This document shows, piece by piece, positions 18,253-29,442 of a DNA stretch of 64,000 nucleotides. The notes below the pieces were generated by a model. The model saw only the letters and a program-made list of their open reading frames with translations, was not told the DNA's origin and did no database searches. The stretch comes from Nocardia bhagyanarayanae (GTDB taxonomy: Bacteria; Actinomycetota; Actinomycetes; Mycobacteriales; Mycobacteriaceae), in contig NZ_VFPG01000001.1 in NCBI RefSeq assembly GCF_006716565.1, positions 3,534,001 to 3,598,000 of the forward strand, in the 5' to 3' direction. The translations under genes and the position numbers were made by a program. Numbering within the stretch: the first letter of the stretch is position 1; every line of letters starts with the position of its first letter.

Positions 18253-19170
18253 TCAGCTTGCCGCGCCCGCCTTCCGGGCGTCGATCAGCGAAAGGATCCG
18301 ATCGGCTCCGCCGGACCCGAGCCAGGTCCCGAGGGTCTGCAGCCCGGGGTGCAGTTCACGCAGCGCGGGAATGTCGGCGTGCCAGCCGCCGGTCTCCCTG
18401 GTCACCCGCCAGACATTGCCGATCTCCGGCCCGATCGCGTCCGCTTCGGCCTCGCTCACCTCTTGATAGCGCACCGGACGGCCGATGGCCTGGGCGATCG
18501 CCGCCGCGGCATCGACGGGAGTGATTGCGTCGCCGGCCAATTCGAGGAACTGGCCGTGGAAGCGGTCCGGGTCGGCGAAAGCGAGCGCGGCGAAGACCGC
18601 GATATCGGCGACCGCGATCATCTGCAACGGTCGGTCGGCGGGGAACAGGTGGCGGTGCACGCCGTCGGCGATGCCGTCCACCGGAGAACCTTGGAGCAGG
18701 TAGTTCTCCATGAACCGCACCGGGCGCAGCACGGTGTAGCGCAGACCGCTCGCGGCGACGGCTTCCTCGATGCGCGTTTTGCCGTGCACACCCCACTTGG
18801 TGGCGTCGCCCATGGTGGCGACGCCGGTGAAGACGACGTGGTCGACTCCGGCGGTGCGCGCCGCATCGATCAGTGCGACACCGCGCCGGCCTTCCAGGTC
18901 GCCGTCCCACCCCTCGGCCTGGTAAGTCGCTGGGGGAACGGCGAATACGCCGCGCGCACCGGTGGCAGCCGCGACCAGGGTGTCGGGCTCGTCGAAATCG
19001 CCGATCACCAGTTCGGCGCCCGACTCGGCCAGCGTCCGTGCGGCCGGTGCGTCGGGATCGCGCACCAGGGCGCGCACCGGAATGCCATCGGCGAGGAGTC
19101 GCCGGGCGGTGGCGCCGCCCTGCTTCCCGGTGCCGCCGGTGACGAGAATCGGGTCGTGCTGAGAGGACAT
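18253..19170 (-). CDS. NmrA-family NAD(P)-binding protein
   Basis: 305 residues. The N-terminal Rossmann motif GGTGKQGGATARRLL (about 12-26) has the GxxGxxG spacing of atypical short-chain dehydrogenases. The remainder matches NmrA/NmrL-type redox-sensing or isoflavone-reductase-like proteins (VFAVPPATYQAEGW, RYTVLRPVRFMENYL). Enzymatic activity is not certain, because the Tyr-Lys dyad of classical SDRs is not evident. It is transcribed divergently from a TetR regulator across 109 bp carrying paired dyads, so that regulator probably controls it. Confidence 0.87.
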   Translation of the reverse strand: MSSQHDPILVTGGTGKQGGATARRLLADGIPVRALVRDPDAPAARTLAESGAELVIGDFDEPDTLVAAATGARGVFAVPPATYQAEGWDGDLEGRRGVALIDAARTAGVDHVVFTGVATMGDATKWGVHGKTRIEEAVAASGLRYTVLRPVRFMENYLLQGSPVDGIADGVHRHLFPADRPLQMIAVADIAVFAALAFADPDRFHGQFLELAGDAITPVDAAAAIAQAIGRPVRYQEVSEAEADAIGPEIGNVWRVTRETGGWHADIPALRELHPGLQTLGTWLGSGGADRILSLIDARKAGAAS

Positions 19171-19200
19171 GCTCGCCTTTTCTGTGTTCTCGATAGAATC

Positions 19201-19243
19201 GGGTCAGTCGACCCGCTTCCGGACGTTACGGGTGGTTCGACCC
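19201..19243. promoter_or_regulatory. Paired operator-like dyads between NmrA and TetR genes
   Basis: GGGTCAGTCGACCC (19201-19214) and GGGTGGTTCGACCC (19230-19243) are spaced 29 bp apart. The first is a perfect GGGTC-N4-GACCC dyad; both are followed by GCTTC. Their position in the divergent promoter region suggests the binding sites of the adjacent TetR protein. Confidence 0.5.
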
Positions 19244-19279
19244 GCTTCGCCAGGCGATCGACGGAAGGTACGTAACGAA

Positions 19280-20062
19280 ATGGCGGTCTCGATCGGCCCC
19301 TCGACCCTCGCGGCGCGCGCCGACGCGCAACGCAACCGCGCGCTCGTGCTGGCCGCCGCGCAGCGGGCCTTCGCCGAACGCGGCGTCGCGGTGACACTCG
19401 CCGAGGTCGCGCGCCGCGCGGGCGTCGGCGCGGGCACGGTCTACCGGCACTTCCCGACGAAAACCGATCTGCTGGAAGCGGTCATGCAACAGCGTGTCGA
19501 TCGACTGGCCCGGCTCGCCGCCGATCGGCTCGGTGCGCGAGATCCCGGCGCGGCGTTCTTCGCGGTGTGCGCGGAGGTGGTGTCGTCCACCCCGCGCAAC
19601 CAGGCGCTGTGCGAGATCGTGCAGTCCGACGACGGCTGGCCGCGCACGCTGATGCGCAGTGCGGGTGAGCGTTTCCATCGCGCGCTCGAGGCGCTGCTGC
19701 TCGCGGCGCAGCGGCATGGTGCCGTCCGCGCCGACATCACGGTGGCCGATGTGCTCGACGTCTTCACCGGAAGCGTTGCCATCCAACGTAATCGGCCCGC
19801 CGGTGCCGAGCTCGCGCCCGCGGTCGTCATCCTGCTCGACGCGCTGCGCGCCACGCCGAGCGCTGCGGACGTAACGAAATTTCGTCCCGCCCCGGAATTG
19901 CGTGACGAAACTGCTGTCCGTAACGAAACGGAGGGTCCGTGCTGCCCGGTGTGCGGGACGGCACTGGCGGAGCCAGGGGCCGGACGCCCGCGCCGCTATT
20001 GCTCGGCGGCCTGTCGGCAGAAGGCGCACCGTTCCCGCGCCGCCGTCCGCGCGACCGGCTGA
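19280..20062 (+). CDS. TetR-family regulator with C-terminal zinc-ribbon extension
   Basis: 260 residues from ATG 19280; GGAAGG is 11 bases upstream. The helix-turn-helix (TLAEVARRAGVGAGTVYRHF, about 39-58) and following helices are typical TetR. After about residue 200 there is an unusual linker, then CCPVCGTALAEP...RRYCSAACRQKAHR. This Cys4-type ribbon resembles those found on some actinobacterial regulators and could bind zinc or extend DNA contacts. The gene is divergent from the NmrA-family gene. The linker DNA contains three copies of a GTRACGAAA motif also present at the start codon. Confidence 0.87.
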   Translation: MAVSIGPSTLAARADAQRNRALVLAAAQRAFAERGVAVTLAEVARRAGVGAGTVYRHFPTKTDLLEAVMQQRVDRLARLAADRLGARDPGAAFFAVCAEVVSSTPRNQALCEIVQSDDGWPRTLMRSAGERFHRALEALLLAAQRHGAVRADITVADVLDVFTGSVAIQRNRPAGAELAPAVVILLDALRATPSAADVTKFRPAPELRDETAVRNETEGPCCPVCGTALAEPGAGRPRRYCSAACRQKAHRSRAAVRATG

Positions 20063-20063
20063 A

Positions 20064-20084
20064 GGGCCGGCCATCGCTTCCGGC
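20064..20084 (+). terminator. Hairpin after the TetR gene
   Basis: GGCCGG (20064-20069) and CCGGCC (20079-20084) form a 6-bp GC stem with a 9-base loop immediately after the TetR stop codon. The rest of the gap to the convergent DUF2237 gene (to 20255) holds nothing else recognisable. Confidence 0.5.
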
Positions 20085-20255
20085 CGAAGTCGATCTGTTG
20101 GTTTCGAGTGCTGTTCTTATAGGGACCCCGGGCGCACCGCGCCGATCACCGGTCCGCCCGGTTCGGGAACTGGTCGGCCACGCGGGCGACCGGGTGAGCC
20201 CTGGCCGACGCGGGTGCCGAGGGCGGGAACGGGACTGGCGGATGATTCGAGCGGG

Positions 20256-20645
20256 CTACAGCAGGTCGCTCACATCGTCGGGGACGTCGACGGCGTACTT
20301 GCGCAGGATGTCCATGGAGATCACTTCCAGTGCGTTCTCATGGGTGGCCGCGAGCACGACGGGCGCGGCGACGCCGTCCTCGTGGGCGTGCAGCCAGCGC
20401 ACCGCGACCACGCACCACCGGTCGCCCGGTTGCAGTCCGGGAAAGTTGTTCTCCGGGCGCGGTGTACTCAGGTCGTTGCCGATGGACGCCTGATGTTCGA
20501 GGAACTCGGCCGTGACGACGGTGCACACGGTGTGGCTGCCCAGATCCTCCGGCCCTGTGCTGCAGCAGCCGTCCCGGTAGAAACCGGTCAGAGGATCGGT
20601 GCCGCACTCTTCCAGCGGCCCCCCAAGCACGTTTCGATCGGTCAC
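20256..20645 (-). CDS. DUF2237 family protein
   Basis: 129 residues. The sequence NVLGGPLEECGTDPLTGFYRDGCC near the N-terminus and the WCVVAVRWLHAHEDG block match the DUF2237 family throughout, and the length is normal. Conserved cysteines (about 14, 27, 28) and a DHxC-free fold leave the function unknown. It is transcribed divergently from ftsY and convergently to the TetR gene. Confidence 0.85.
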   Translation of the reverse strand: MTDRNVLGGPLEECGTDPLTGFYRDGCCSTGPEDLGSHTVCTVVTAEFLEHQASIGNDLSTPRPENNFPGLQPGDRWCVVAVRWLHAHEDGVAAPVVLAATHENALEVISMDILRKYAVDVPDDVSDLL

Positions 20646-20961
20646 GTCGCCGATCCTATTGTCAGTTCGCGAGAAGTTCCGCAGGACAAGAAATCTCGGG
20701 GGCTGTGTCTCGGCCCCGCGCGTGGCGTGCTATGTGCGCTTTTGCCTCCCTCCGGCCGCGCGCGGCGGACGACGGGACGCCCGGTCGCGAGGCTCGCATT
20801 CGGGCGCACTCTGCGCGGTCGATCTCGATGCTTCGCCGGAGGCGCGGCCGCCACGAAACGTCGACGAGGTGTGCGAACCGCTGCCCGCGCGTCGGCGGGT
20901 CGCACCTGTGGCGGAGCGGCCCTGTCCAGCGGCGATGTGAAGTTCTGCAAGGATGGTCGGC
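20646..20961. other. Divergent upstream region of DUF2237 and ftsY genes
   Basis: About 315 bp with no convincing coding sequence. It must contain the promoters of both divergent genes. Reading frames here are short, arginine-rich and without ribosome sites. Confidence 0.35.
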
Positions 20962-22560
20962 GTGAGTTCCGAAGCCTGGATTCTGATAGCCGCGGTCGCC
21001 GCCCTGCTCCTGGTGGCGTTCGTCGCCGGATTCGTCTTGTACAAGCGCCGCCGCGTCTCGATCGCGGCGCCGAAGCCGGACAAGGAGCTGACCGACCGGT
21101 CGGGCGGTTACACGGCGGCGGGCGGGTTCACCTTCAGCCAGGGCGGCGCGGCCACCGCGACACGCCCGGAACCGACCCTGGAACGAACCGATACCGAAGG
21201 GCAGCCGCACGTCGGCGACGACGCGGCCATCCCGCGCGACGCGCCGCGGCGCGGTATCACCAACGTGCCGCTGCCGGACGGCGACGTTCTCACCCAGCCC
21301 GAGGGGCCGACCACCGCGCCGGTCGAACCCGAACAGGCGGAGGCGACAGAGGCTCCCGCGGCGACGGAGATCGCTCCCGATACCCAGGCCCCGGCCGACA
21401 CCGGGTCGCCCGTCGACACACAAGCCCCTGGTGACACAGAGGCCCCTGGGGACACCCAAACCCCGATCGACACGCAGCCGACCGAACAGGCCCCGGTCGA
21501 GCAGCCCTCGGTCGCCCCGACGGCCGAGCCGCGGATCGACCAGCCCGGCACGGCACTCACCGAGCCCGACACGACGGTGGAACCCGCGGTGCCCGACACC
21601 GCGGCCGCCGCCGAGACCGCCCCCGCGCTCGAGGAGATCGAACCCACCGCGGGCCGCCTGGTCCGTCTCCGCGGTCGCCTGTCTCGCTCGCAGAACGCCG
21701 TCGGCAAGAGCCTGCTCGGCCTGCTCGGCGGCGGCGACCTGGACGAGGACTCCTGGGAGGAGATCGAGGACACGCTGGTCCTCGCCGATCTCGGCACCGC
21801 GAGCACCACCGCCGTCGTCGCCCGCTTGCGCGAGGAACTGGCCGCGCGCAGCGTGCGCACCACCGACCAGGCCCGCGCCGTCCTGCGCGACGTGCTCGTC
21901 GAGGCGCTGCGGCCGGAACTGGACCGTTCCATCCGCGCGCTGCCGCACGCGGACCATCCGTCGATCCTGCTGGTCGTCGGCGTCAACGGCACGGGAAAGA
22001 CGACAACCACCGGCAAGCTGGCCAGGGTCCTGGTCGCCGACGGCCGCCGCGTGCTGCTCGGCGCGGCCGACACCTTCCGCGCCGCGGCCGCCGACCAGCT
22101 GCAGACCTGGGGCGAGCGGGTCGGTGCGGAGACGGTGCGCGGCAAGGAGGGCGCCGACCCGGCCTCGGTCGCGTTCGACGCGGTCAGCGCGGGCATCGAG
22201 CGCGGCGTCGACGCGGTGCTCGTGGACACCGCGGGCCGCCTGCACACCAAGACCGGCCTGATGGACGAGCTGGGCAAGGTCAAGCGCGTCGTGGAGAAGA
22301 AGGCCGAGGTCGACGAGGTCCTGCTGGTGCTCGACGCCACCGTCGGGCAGAACGGCCTGATGCAGGCGCGGGTGTTCGCCGAGGTCGTCGACATCAGCGG
22401 CGTGGTGCTCACCAAGCTGGACGGCACCGCCAAGGGTGGCATCGTCTTCCAGGTGCAGCACGAGCTGGGTGTCCCGGTGAAACTGGTCGGTCTCGGCGAG
22501 GGCGCGGACGATCTGGCGCCGTTCGAGCCCGGCGCCTTCGTGGACGCGCTGCTCGGCTGA
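20962..22560 (+). CDS. ftsY: Signal recognition particle receptor FtsY
   Basis: 532 residues from GTG 20962, which has AAGGA eight bases upstream; ATG 20953 is in frame but overlaps that site. An N-terminal helix (about 4-25) anchors it to the membrane, as in actinobacteria. An acidic, Pro/Thr-rich A region of about 200 residues includes DTQAP-like repeats. The NG GTPase follows: Walker A GVNGTGKTTT near 338, DTFRAAAADQL, DTAGRLHTK, TKLDGTAKGG. FtsY docks SRP-ribosome complexes at the Sec translocon. A strong hairpin terminator follows. Confidence 0.96.
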   Translation: MSSEAWILIAAVAALLLVAFVAGFVLYKRRRVSIAAPKPDKELTDRSGGYTAAGGFTFSQGGAATATRPEPTLERTDTEGQPHVGDDAAIPRDAPRRGITNVPLPDGDVLTQPEGPTTAPVEPEQAEATEAPAATEIAPDTQAPADTGSPVDTQAPGDTEAPGDTQTPIDTQPTEQAPVEQPSVAPTAEPRIDQPGTALTEPDTTVEPAVPDTAAAAETAPALEEIEPTAGRLVRLRGRLSRSQNAVGKSLLGLLGGGDLDEDSWEEIEDTLVLADLGTASTTAVVARLREELAARSVRTTDQARAVLRDVLVEALRPELDRSIRALPHADHPSILLVVGVNGTGKTTTTGKLARVLVADGRRVLLGAADTFRAAAADQLQTWGERVGAETVRGKEGADPASVAFDAVSAGIERGVDAVLVDTAGRLHTKTGLMDELGKVKRVVEKKAEVDEVLLVLDATVGQNGLMQARVFAEVVDISGVVLTKLDGTAKGGIVFQVQHELGVPVKLVGLGEGADDLAPFEPGAFVDALLG

Positions 22561-22577
22561 GCCGAGGAATCGGTCGA

Positions 22578-22605
22578 CGGCCGAGCGGACCACCCCGCTC
22601 GGCCG
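22578..22605 (+). terminator. Strong hairpin after ftsY
   Basis: CGGCCGAGCGG (22578-22588) pairs perfectly with CCGCTCGGCCG (22595-22605) around a six-base loop, 17 bp after the ftsY stop, then TTCCGCGTTTGCG. It separates ftsY from the nitrogen-regulated amt operon. Confidence 0.75.
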
Positions 22606-22841
22606 TTCCGCGTTTGCGCATCGATAGCGAAGATCTCGCTCCGCGGCCGTCTCGGCGTTCTTTCTCCCGAGTCTTCCGCTCGCGCCCTCGAGACTTCTTT
22701 CGCGCCGCTCGGTGAACGGAAAGTTTGCGGTACTACTCATCGGTAACCTGTCATTGCGGTGCGCCGAAACAAAGCTCACGGCGGCCCGCAAACGCATGGT
22801 GCACATCACGAAACGTGGAAGCAACACAACCGCGCCATCCG

Positions 22842-22879
22842 TTCACTCAGGCGAAACACGACAGCTCAACGGATGAAAC
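22842..22879 (+). promoter_or_regulatory. GlnR-box-like site upstream of amt
   Basis: The arrangement TTCAC-N6-GAAAC-N6-GCTCA-N6-GAAAC has exactly the spacing of the actinobacterial GlnR box (gTnAC-n6-GAAAC repeated); the two GAAAC cores are at 22853-22857 and 22875-22879. Two more GAAAC pentamers lie at 22766 and 22810. In Streptomyces and mycobacteria GlnR activates amt-glnB-glnD under nitrogen limitation, so position and operon content support the call. The second a-site is poor. Confidence 0.6.
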
Positions 22880-22951
22880 ACCGAATGGCGACCCTTCTGT
22901 GCAGGTCCATTTGCCGAAGGCGGCTGGGCCCGAGATGAGGAGGACTTCAAG

Positions 22952-24641
<1,690 letters not shown>

Positions 24642-24661
24642 AGAGCGAAGCTGAACGAGCG

Positions 24662-24704
24662 GCGGCCCCGCTCCCACCGGAGAGCCCGGTCGGGGCGGGG
24701 CCGC
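24662..24704 (+). terminator. Hairpin between glnB and glnD
   Basis: GCGGCCCCGC (24662-24671) pairs perfectly with GCGGGGCCGC (24695-24704) around a 23-base loop, ending five bases before the glnD GTG. It may partly terminate transcription or mask the glnD ribosome site, lowering GlnD output relative to Amt and PII. Confidence 0.5.
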
Positions 24705-24709
24705 ACGCA

Positions 24710-27178
24710 GTGAATGGGCGGTGGGTTGTGGGTAGCAGTAGCGGAAACGGCAAGCGCGGCAACGGCGAGCGAATCTCCAACGGGGCCGCCGATCTGGTAG
24801 CGGCGCGCGACCAGCTGCTCGACGGCGGCGTACCGCGCAACCCGCGGTTGGACGCCGAGTCCCTCCGGTCGGCGCTGGTCGACCTCTTCGATCTGTGGCT
24901 CACCAGCAAGGGCGCCGAACTGGGCATCACCGCCGACAGCGGCCTCGCGGTGGTGGCGGTCGGCGGGCTCGGGCGCAGGGAGATGCTGCCGTACTCGGAT
25001 CTCGATCTGGTGCTTTTGCACGACGACGTGGACCCGGCCCGGGTGGCCGAGGTCGCCGACCAGCTCTGGTACCCGCTCTGGGACGCCCACATCAAACTCG
25101 ACCACAGCGTGCGGACCGTTCCCCAAGCGCTGCGGGTCGCCAACGACGATCTGATCGCGGCACTCGGCATGCTCGAGGCGCGGCACATCGTGGGCGACGT
25201 CGAATTGAGCAACCTGCTGATCGGCGGCGTGCGCCGCGAGTGGCGCACCGGTATCCGAAACCGGTTCGACGACTTGATCGCCCAGGCCCACGCCCGCTGG
25301 CAGCGCAGCGGCGAGATCGCGCACCGCGCCGAGCCCGATCTGAAGAACGGGCGCGGCGGGCTGCGCGATATCCAGCTGCTCGACGCGCTGGCCGTCGCCC
25401 AGCTGACCGACGCCATGCCGGGGCTCGGTCCCGAGGTGCCCGGCGGCGGCGTGAAACAGGCACAGCGGCGTTTGCTGGATGTTCGCACGGAGCTGCATCG
25501 GGTCGCAGGACGGTCCCGCGATCAGCTGCGCGCGCAGGATGCCGACGAGATCGGCGCGGCGCTGCGGATCGGCGATCGGTTCGATCTGGCGCGCACACTC
25601 AGCGATTCGGCGCGGACGGTCAGCTACTCCGTCGACGTCGGACTGCGCACCGCCGCCAACGCGCTGCCGCGCCGCGGTCTGGCCCGGCTGCGCCGGATGC
25701 CCGTGCGACGACCACTCGATGAGGGGGTGGTCGAACACGCGGGCGAGGTCGTGCTGGCCAGGGACGCGCGGCCGCAGCGCGATCCCGGGCTGATCCTGCG
25801 GGTGGCGGCGGCGTCGGCGCAGACCGGGCTGCCGATGTCGGCCACCACGCTGAACCGTCTGTCCGAGGACGCGCCCGAACTCCGGGAGCCGTGGCCCAAG
25901 GACGCGCTCAACGATCTGCTCGTGCTGCTCGGCGCCGGCCGCGGCGTCATCGACGCGATCGAGGCGCTCGATCGCACCGGGTTGTGGGGCAGGCTGCTCC
26001 CGGAGTGGGGCGCGGTGCGGGATCTGCCGCCGCGCGACGCCCTGCACACCTGGACCGTCGACCGTCATCTGATGGAGACGGTGGCCTACGCGAGCGCGCT
26101 CAGCACCCGCGTCGCTCGCCCGGACCTGCTCCTGCTCGGCGCGCTGCTGCACGACATCGGCAAGGGCCGCGCGGGCGACCACAGCCTCGTCGGCGCCGAG
26201 CTGGCCACCCACATCGGCCGCAGGCTCGGGCTGTGGCCCTCCGATGTGCGGACGCTGAGCGCCGTGGTGCGCCACCACCTGCTGCTCCCGGACACCGCGA
26301 CCCGCCGCGACATCGCGGACGCCGACACGGTGCGGTTCGTCGTCGACGCGCTCGACGGCGACACGCAGCTGCTGGAACTGCTGCACACGCTGGCCGAGGC
26401 CGATTCGCTGGCCACCGGCCCCGGCGTCTGGGGCGACTGGAAGGCCTCGCTCATCGGCGACCTGGTGCGGCGTTGCCGCACGGTGATGGCGGGTTACGAA
26501 CTGCCGACGCCCGAACCCATCGCGCCGGACCTGCTGGCCAAGGCCGCGGCGGGCGGCGTGCACGTCGACCTCGAGCCGGGCGAGGGCAAGTACACCTATG
26601 TGGTCACGGTGATCGCGCCGGACGCGCCAGGCCTGCTCTCGGACGCCGCGGGCGTGCTCGCGCTGCATTCGCTGCGGGTGCTCTCCGCGGCGCTCGGCGG
26701 CGAGGGCTCCTCGGCCGTCAACACCTTCGTCGTCTCGCCGAAGTTCGGCGACCCGCCGGACGCCGGACTGCTGCGCCAGGAGCTGATCAGGGCGATCGCC
26801 GGGGATCTCGATCTGCCCGCGCTGCTCGCCAAGCGCGAACGCGAAGCGACCGGTGCGGGCCCGAGTCCTTACGCCCAGGCCCAGCCGCGGCTGATCTGGT
26901 CGTCTACCTCGACGCCCGGTCAGGTGATCCTCGAACTGCGCGCCGAGGACCGTGTCGGGCTGCTCAGCCGGTTGGCCGCCGCGTTCGCGGGCTGCGGCGC
27001 GGACGTGCGCTGGGCGAAGGTGGTGACCATGGGTTCGGCCGTGGTCGACTCGTTCTGCCTGGAGCTCGGCGCCGAGGACGGGCCGCAGCGCCGCGACGCC
27101 ATCGAGAAGGCGGTGCTCGACGTGGTGCCGCGCCCCGCGCCGAAGAACACCGAGGACGCCGATTCGTCCGTTTCCTGA
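24710..27178 (+). CDS. glnD: [Protein-PII] nucleotidyltransferase/removing enzyme GlnD
   Basis: 822 residues. The order is nucleotidyltransferase ([19 protein letters not shown] at about 84-102), the GlnD linker ([13 protein letters not shown]), an HD domain ([10 protein letters not shown] near 480) and two ACT domains (about 625-695 and 740-806). It modifies the PII T-loop tyrosine when glutamine is low and reverses this when glutamine is high; in actinobacteria the group is AMP. GTG 24710 is used; GTG 24728 is an alternative. It is third in the amt-glnB-glnD cluster. Confidence 0.94.
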   Translation: MNGRWVVGSSSGNGKRGNGERISNGAADLVAARDQLLDGGVPRNPRLDAESLRSALVDLFDLWLTSKGAELGITADSGLAVVAVGGLGRREMLPYSDLDLVLLHDDVDPARVAEVADQLWYPLWDAHIKLDHSVRTVPQALRVANDDLIAALGMLEARHIVGDVELSNLLIGGVRREWRTGIRNRFDDLIAQAHARWQRSGEIAHRAEPDLKNGRGGLRDIQLLDALAVAQLTDAMPGLGPEVPGGGVKQAQRRLLDVRTELHRVAGRSRDQLRAQDADEIGAALRIGDRFDLARTLSDSARTVSYSVDVGLRTAANALPRRGLARLRRMPVRRPLDEGVVEHAGEVVLARDARPQRDPGLILRVAAASAQTGLPMSATTLNRLSEDAPELREPWPKDALNDLLVLLGAGRGVIDAIEALDRTGLWGRLLPEWGAVRDLPPRDALHTWTVDRHLMETVAYASALSTRVARPDLLLLGALLHDIGKGRAGDHSLVGAELATHIGRRLGLWPSDVRTLSAVVRHHLLLPDTATRRDIADADTVRFVVDALDGDTQLLELLHTLAEADSLATGPGVWGDWKASLIGDLVRRCRTVMAGYELPTPEPIAPDLLAKAAAGGVHVDLEPGEGKYTYVVTVIAPDAPGLLSDAAGVLALHSLRVLSAALGGEGSSAVNTFVVSPKFGDPPDAGLLRQELIRAIAGDLDLPALLAKREREATGAGPSPYAQAQPRLIWSSTSTPGQVILELRAEDRVGLLSRLAAAFAGCGADVRWAKVVTMGSAVVDSFCLELGAEDGPQRRDAIEKAVLDVVPRPAPKNTEDADSSVS

Positions 27179-27307
27179 GCTCGGACGACCCGCGCCGCGG
27201 TGCGAACCCCGGCGTTGCGCGCGATTTGCTGGAACTTCTCTCCGCGGGGACGGGTGACCCCTACTATCAGAGCGTCTGGCTATCGCGAGCACGAGGGGAG
27301 CAGGTCG

Positions 27308-27625
27308 GTGGCAATTGAGGTTGTTTCGGCTTCGATGATGACGAGCGACGAAACCACGCATATGGCGCGGTGTGTCGGCGGAGATCGGTGGGTCGTTTCC
27401 TGGTTGCCTGGCCGTACGTTGACCGCGCAGCAGGCAGTGACCGCGATGACGATCGCCTCGACGGTTTCCACCACGCCCGACGCGCCCGAGGGCGCGGACT
27501 GGGCGATGCTCGACGATCTGGCGCTCGAGCTAGGACTGACCGGCCGGGAGGCCGCGTACATGGTCCGGCTGGAGAACCACGATTACCGCAAGACTTCCAA
27601 ACCACGCCGCCGCGCGCTCGAATAA
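27308..27625 (+). CDS. Small conserved actinobacterial protein, unknown function
   Basis: 105 residues from GTG, with GAGGGGAG upstream. The soluble sequence includes RWVVSWLPGRTLTAQQAVTAM and a helical C-terminal half (MLDDLALELGLTGREAAYMV). No domain is recognised. The conserved-looking length, good ribosome site and place between glnD and ffh (a small gene also occurs there in relatives, as I recall) support a real gene. It may be regulated separately, as 129 bp separate it from glnD. Confidence 0.65.
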   Translation: MAIEVVSASMMTSDETTHMARCVGGDRWVVSWLPGRTLTAQQAVTAMTIASTVSTTPDAPEGADWAMLDDLALELGLTGREAAYMVRLENHDYRKTSKPRRRALE

Positions 27626-27727
27626 CTCTCGCGCTCCGCTCGAAGGACGCACCGCCTGCGCGAACACGCGGGCGATCCCATTACGCTGGGAGGAAGTTGA
27701 CGTCACTCGAGATCAGGAGCGCGATCG

Positions 27728-29296
27728 GTGTTCGAATCCCTGTCCGACCGGCTTACCGGTGCCCTCAAGGATCTGCGTGGTAAGGGGCGTCTGTCACCGG
27801 CCGACATCGACGCCACGTGCCGCGAGATCCGCCTGGCCCTGCTCGAGGCCGACGTCGCGCTGCCCGTGGTGCGCGGTTTCATCGCCAGGATCAAGGAGCG
27901 CGCCAAGGGCGCGGAGGTCTCCGCGGCGCTGAATCCGGCCCAGCAGGTCGTCAAGATCGTCAACGAGGAACTGATCGGCATCCTCGGCGGCGAGACCAGG
28001 CGGCTGAACCTTGCCAAGACCCCGCCGACGGTGATCATGCTCGCCGGTCTACAGGGCTCCGGTAAGACCACCCTGGCGGGCAAGCTCGCCAAGTGGCTGA
28101 AGGGTCAGGGCCACCAGCCGCTGCTTGTGGCCTGTGACCTCCAGCGCCCCGGCGCGGTCACCCAGCTCCAGGTGGTCGGCGAGCGCGCGGGCGCGCCGGT
28201 GTTCGCCCCGCATCCCGGCACCTCGATCGGCGGTGGCGACAACCCGCTCGGCATCTCCGCCGCCGACCCCATCGAGGTCGCGCGCGCCGGTGTCGCCGAA
28301 GCGCGCGCCAAGCAGTACGACGTGGTCATCGTCGACACCGCCGGTCGCCTCGGCATCGACGAGGAACTGATGCGCCAGGCCGCCGGCATCCGCGACGCGG
28401 TGCAGCCGGACGAGACGCTGTTCGTGCTCGACGCCATGATCGGTCAGGACGCCGTCAACACGGCCGAGGCCTTCCGCGACGGCGTCGGCTTCACCGGCGT
28501 CGTGCTCACCAAGCTCGACGGCGACGCGCGCGGTGGCGCGGCCCTCTCGGTCCGCAACGTCACGGGCGAGCCGATCATGTTCGCCTCCAGCGGCGAGAAG
28601 CTGGAGGACTTCGACGTCTTCCACCCGGATCGCATGGCCAGCCGCATTCTCGGCATGGGCGATGTGCTCACCCTCATCGAGCAGGCCGAGCAGGTCTACG
28701 ACGCGCAGCAGGCCGAGGAGGCCGCGCGCAAGATCGGCAGCGGCGAGCTCACCCTCGAGGACTTCCTCGAGCAGATGCTGGCCATCCGCAAGATGGGCCC
28801 GATCGGCAACCTGCTCGGCATGCTGCCCGGCGCGGGCCAGATGAAGGACGTGCTCGCCCAGGTCGACGACAAGCAGCTGGACCGGGTGCAGGCCATCATC
28901 CGCGGCATGACGCCCGCCGAGCGGGACAACCCCAAGATCATCAACGCCTCCCGCCGCCTGCGCATCGCCAACGGCTCCGGCGTGTCGGTCTCCGAGGTCA
29001 ACCAGCTCGTCGACCGCTTCTTCGAGGCCAAGAAGATGATGGCCATGATGGGCCGTCAGATGGGTCTGCCGGGCTCGCGCCGCGGTGGCGGCAAGAAGGG
29101 TAAGAAGGGCAAGAAGGGCGGTCGCGGGCCGACGCCGCCGAAGGTGCGCGGCGGTCTGCCCGGCATGGGCATGCCGGGGATGCCCCAAATGCCCGCCGGA
29201 ATGCCGGACCTGTCGAACATGCCCGCGGGTCTCAACGAATTGCCGCCCGGGCTCGACGGTTTCGACCTTTCCAAGCTCAAGTTCCCGAAGAAGTAG
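27728..29296 (+). CDS. ffh: Signal recognition particle protein Ffh
   Basis: 522 residues from GTG (MFESLSDRLTGALKDLRGKGRL). N domain, then G domain: Walker A GLQGSGKTTLA near 107, DLQRPGAV, DTAGRLGID near 202, TKLDGDARGG near 260. The Met-rich M domain spans about 325-440 (LLGMLPGAGQMKD and SGVSVSEVNQLV). A long tail follows, with a Lys/Gly repeat (GKKGKKGKKGG) and a Met/Pro/Gly-rich end. Ffh binds 4.5S RNA and signal sequences. The tail is longer than in E. coli, as in many actinobacteria. Confidence 0.96.
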   Translation: MFESLSDRLTGALKDLRGKGRLSPADIDATCREIRLALLEADVALPVVRGFIARIKERAKGAEVSAALNPAQQVVKIVNEELIGILGGETRRLNLAKTPPTVIMLAGLQGSGKTTLAGKLAKWLKGQGHQPLLVACDLQRPGAVTQLQVVGERAGAPVFAPHPGTSIGGGDNPLGISAADPIEVARAGVAEARAKQYDVVIVDTAGRLGIDEELMRQAAGIRDAVQPDETLFVLDAMIGQDAVNTAEAFRDGVGFTGVVLTKLDGDARGGAALSVRNVTGEPIMFASSGEKLEDFDVFHPDRMASRILGMGDVLTLIEQAEQVYDAQQAEEAARKIGSGELTLEDFLEQMLAIRKMGPIGNLLGMLPGAGQMKDVLAQVDDKQLDRVQAIIRGMTPAERDNPKIINASRRLRIANGSGVSVSEVNQLVDRFFEAKKMMAMMGRQMGLPGSRRGGGKKGKKGKKGGRGPTPPKVRGGLPGMGMPGMPQMPAGMPDLSNMPAGLNELPPGLDGFDLSKLKFPKK

Positions 29297-29442
29297 GCGG
29301 GACACGACCGTGAAGTGCCGCTGGGGCGCACCGTCCCGACGGTGAGCTGCCGCGGCCGCCCAAGTGCGGCTGCGGAGCGGTCGGTGAGTGCGGTCGCGGC
29401 CAGGTACGTTGAGGGGCAGCCGAGGACATCCAGGAGGTTGCC

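Noticed and set aside
27728..27745. GTTCGAATC resembling a tRNA T-loop
   Set aside because: It is the start of ffh (MFESL); no acceptor, D or anticodon arms are present.
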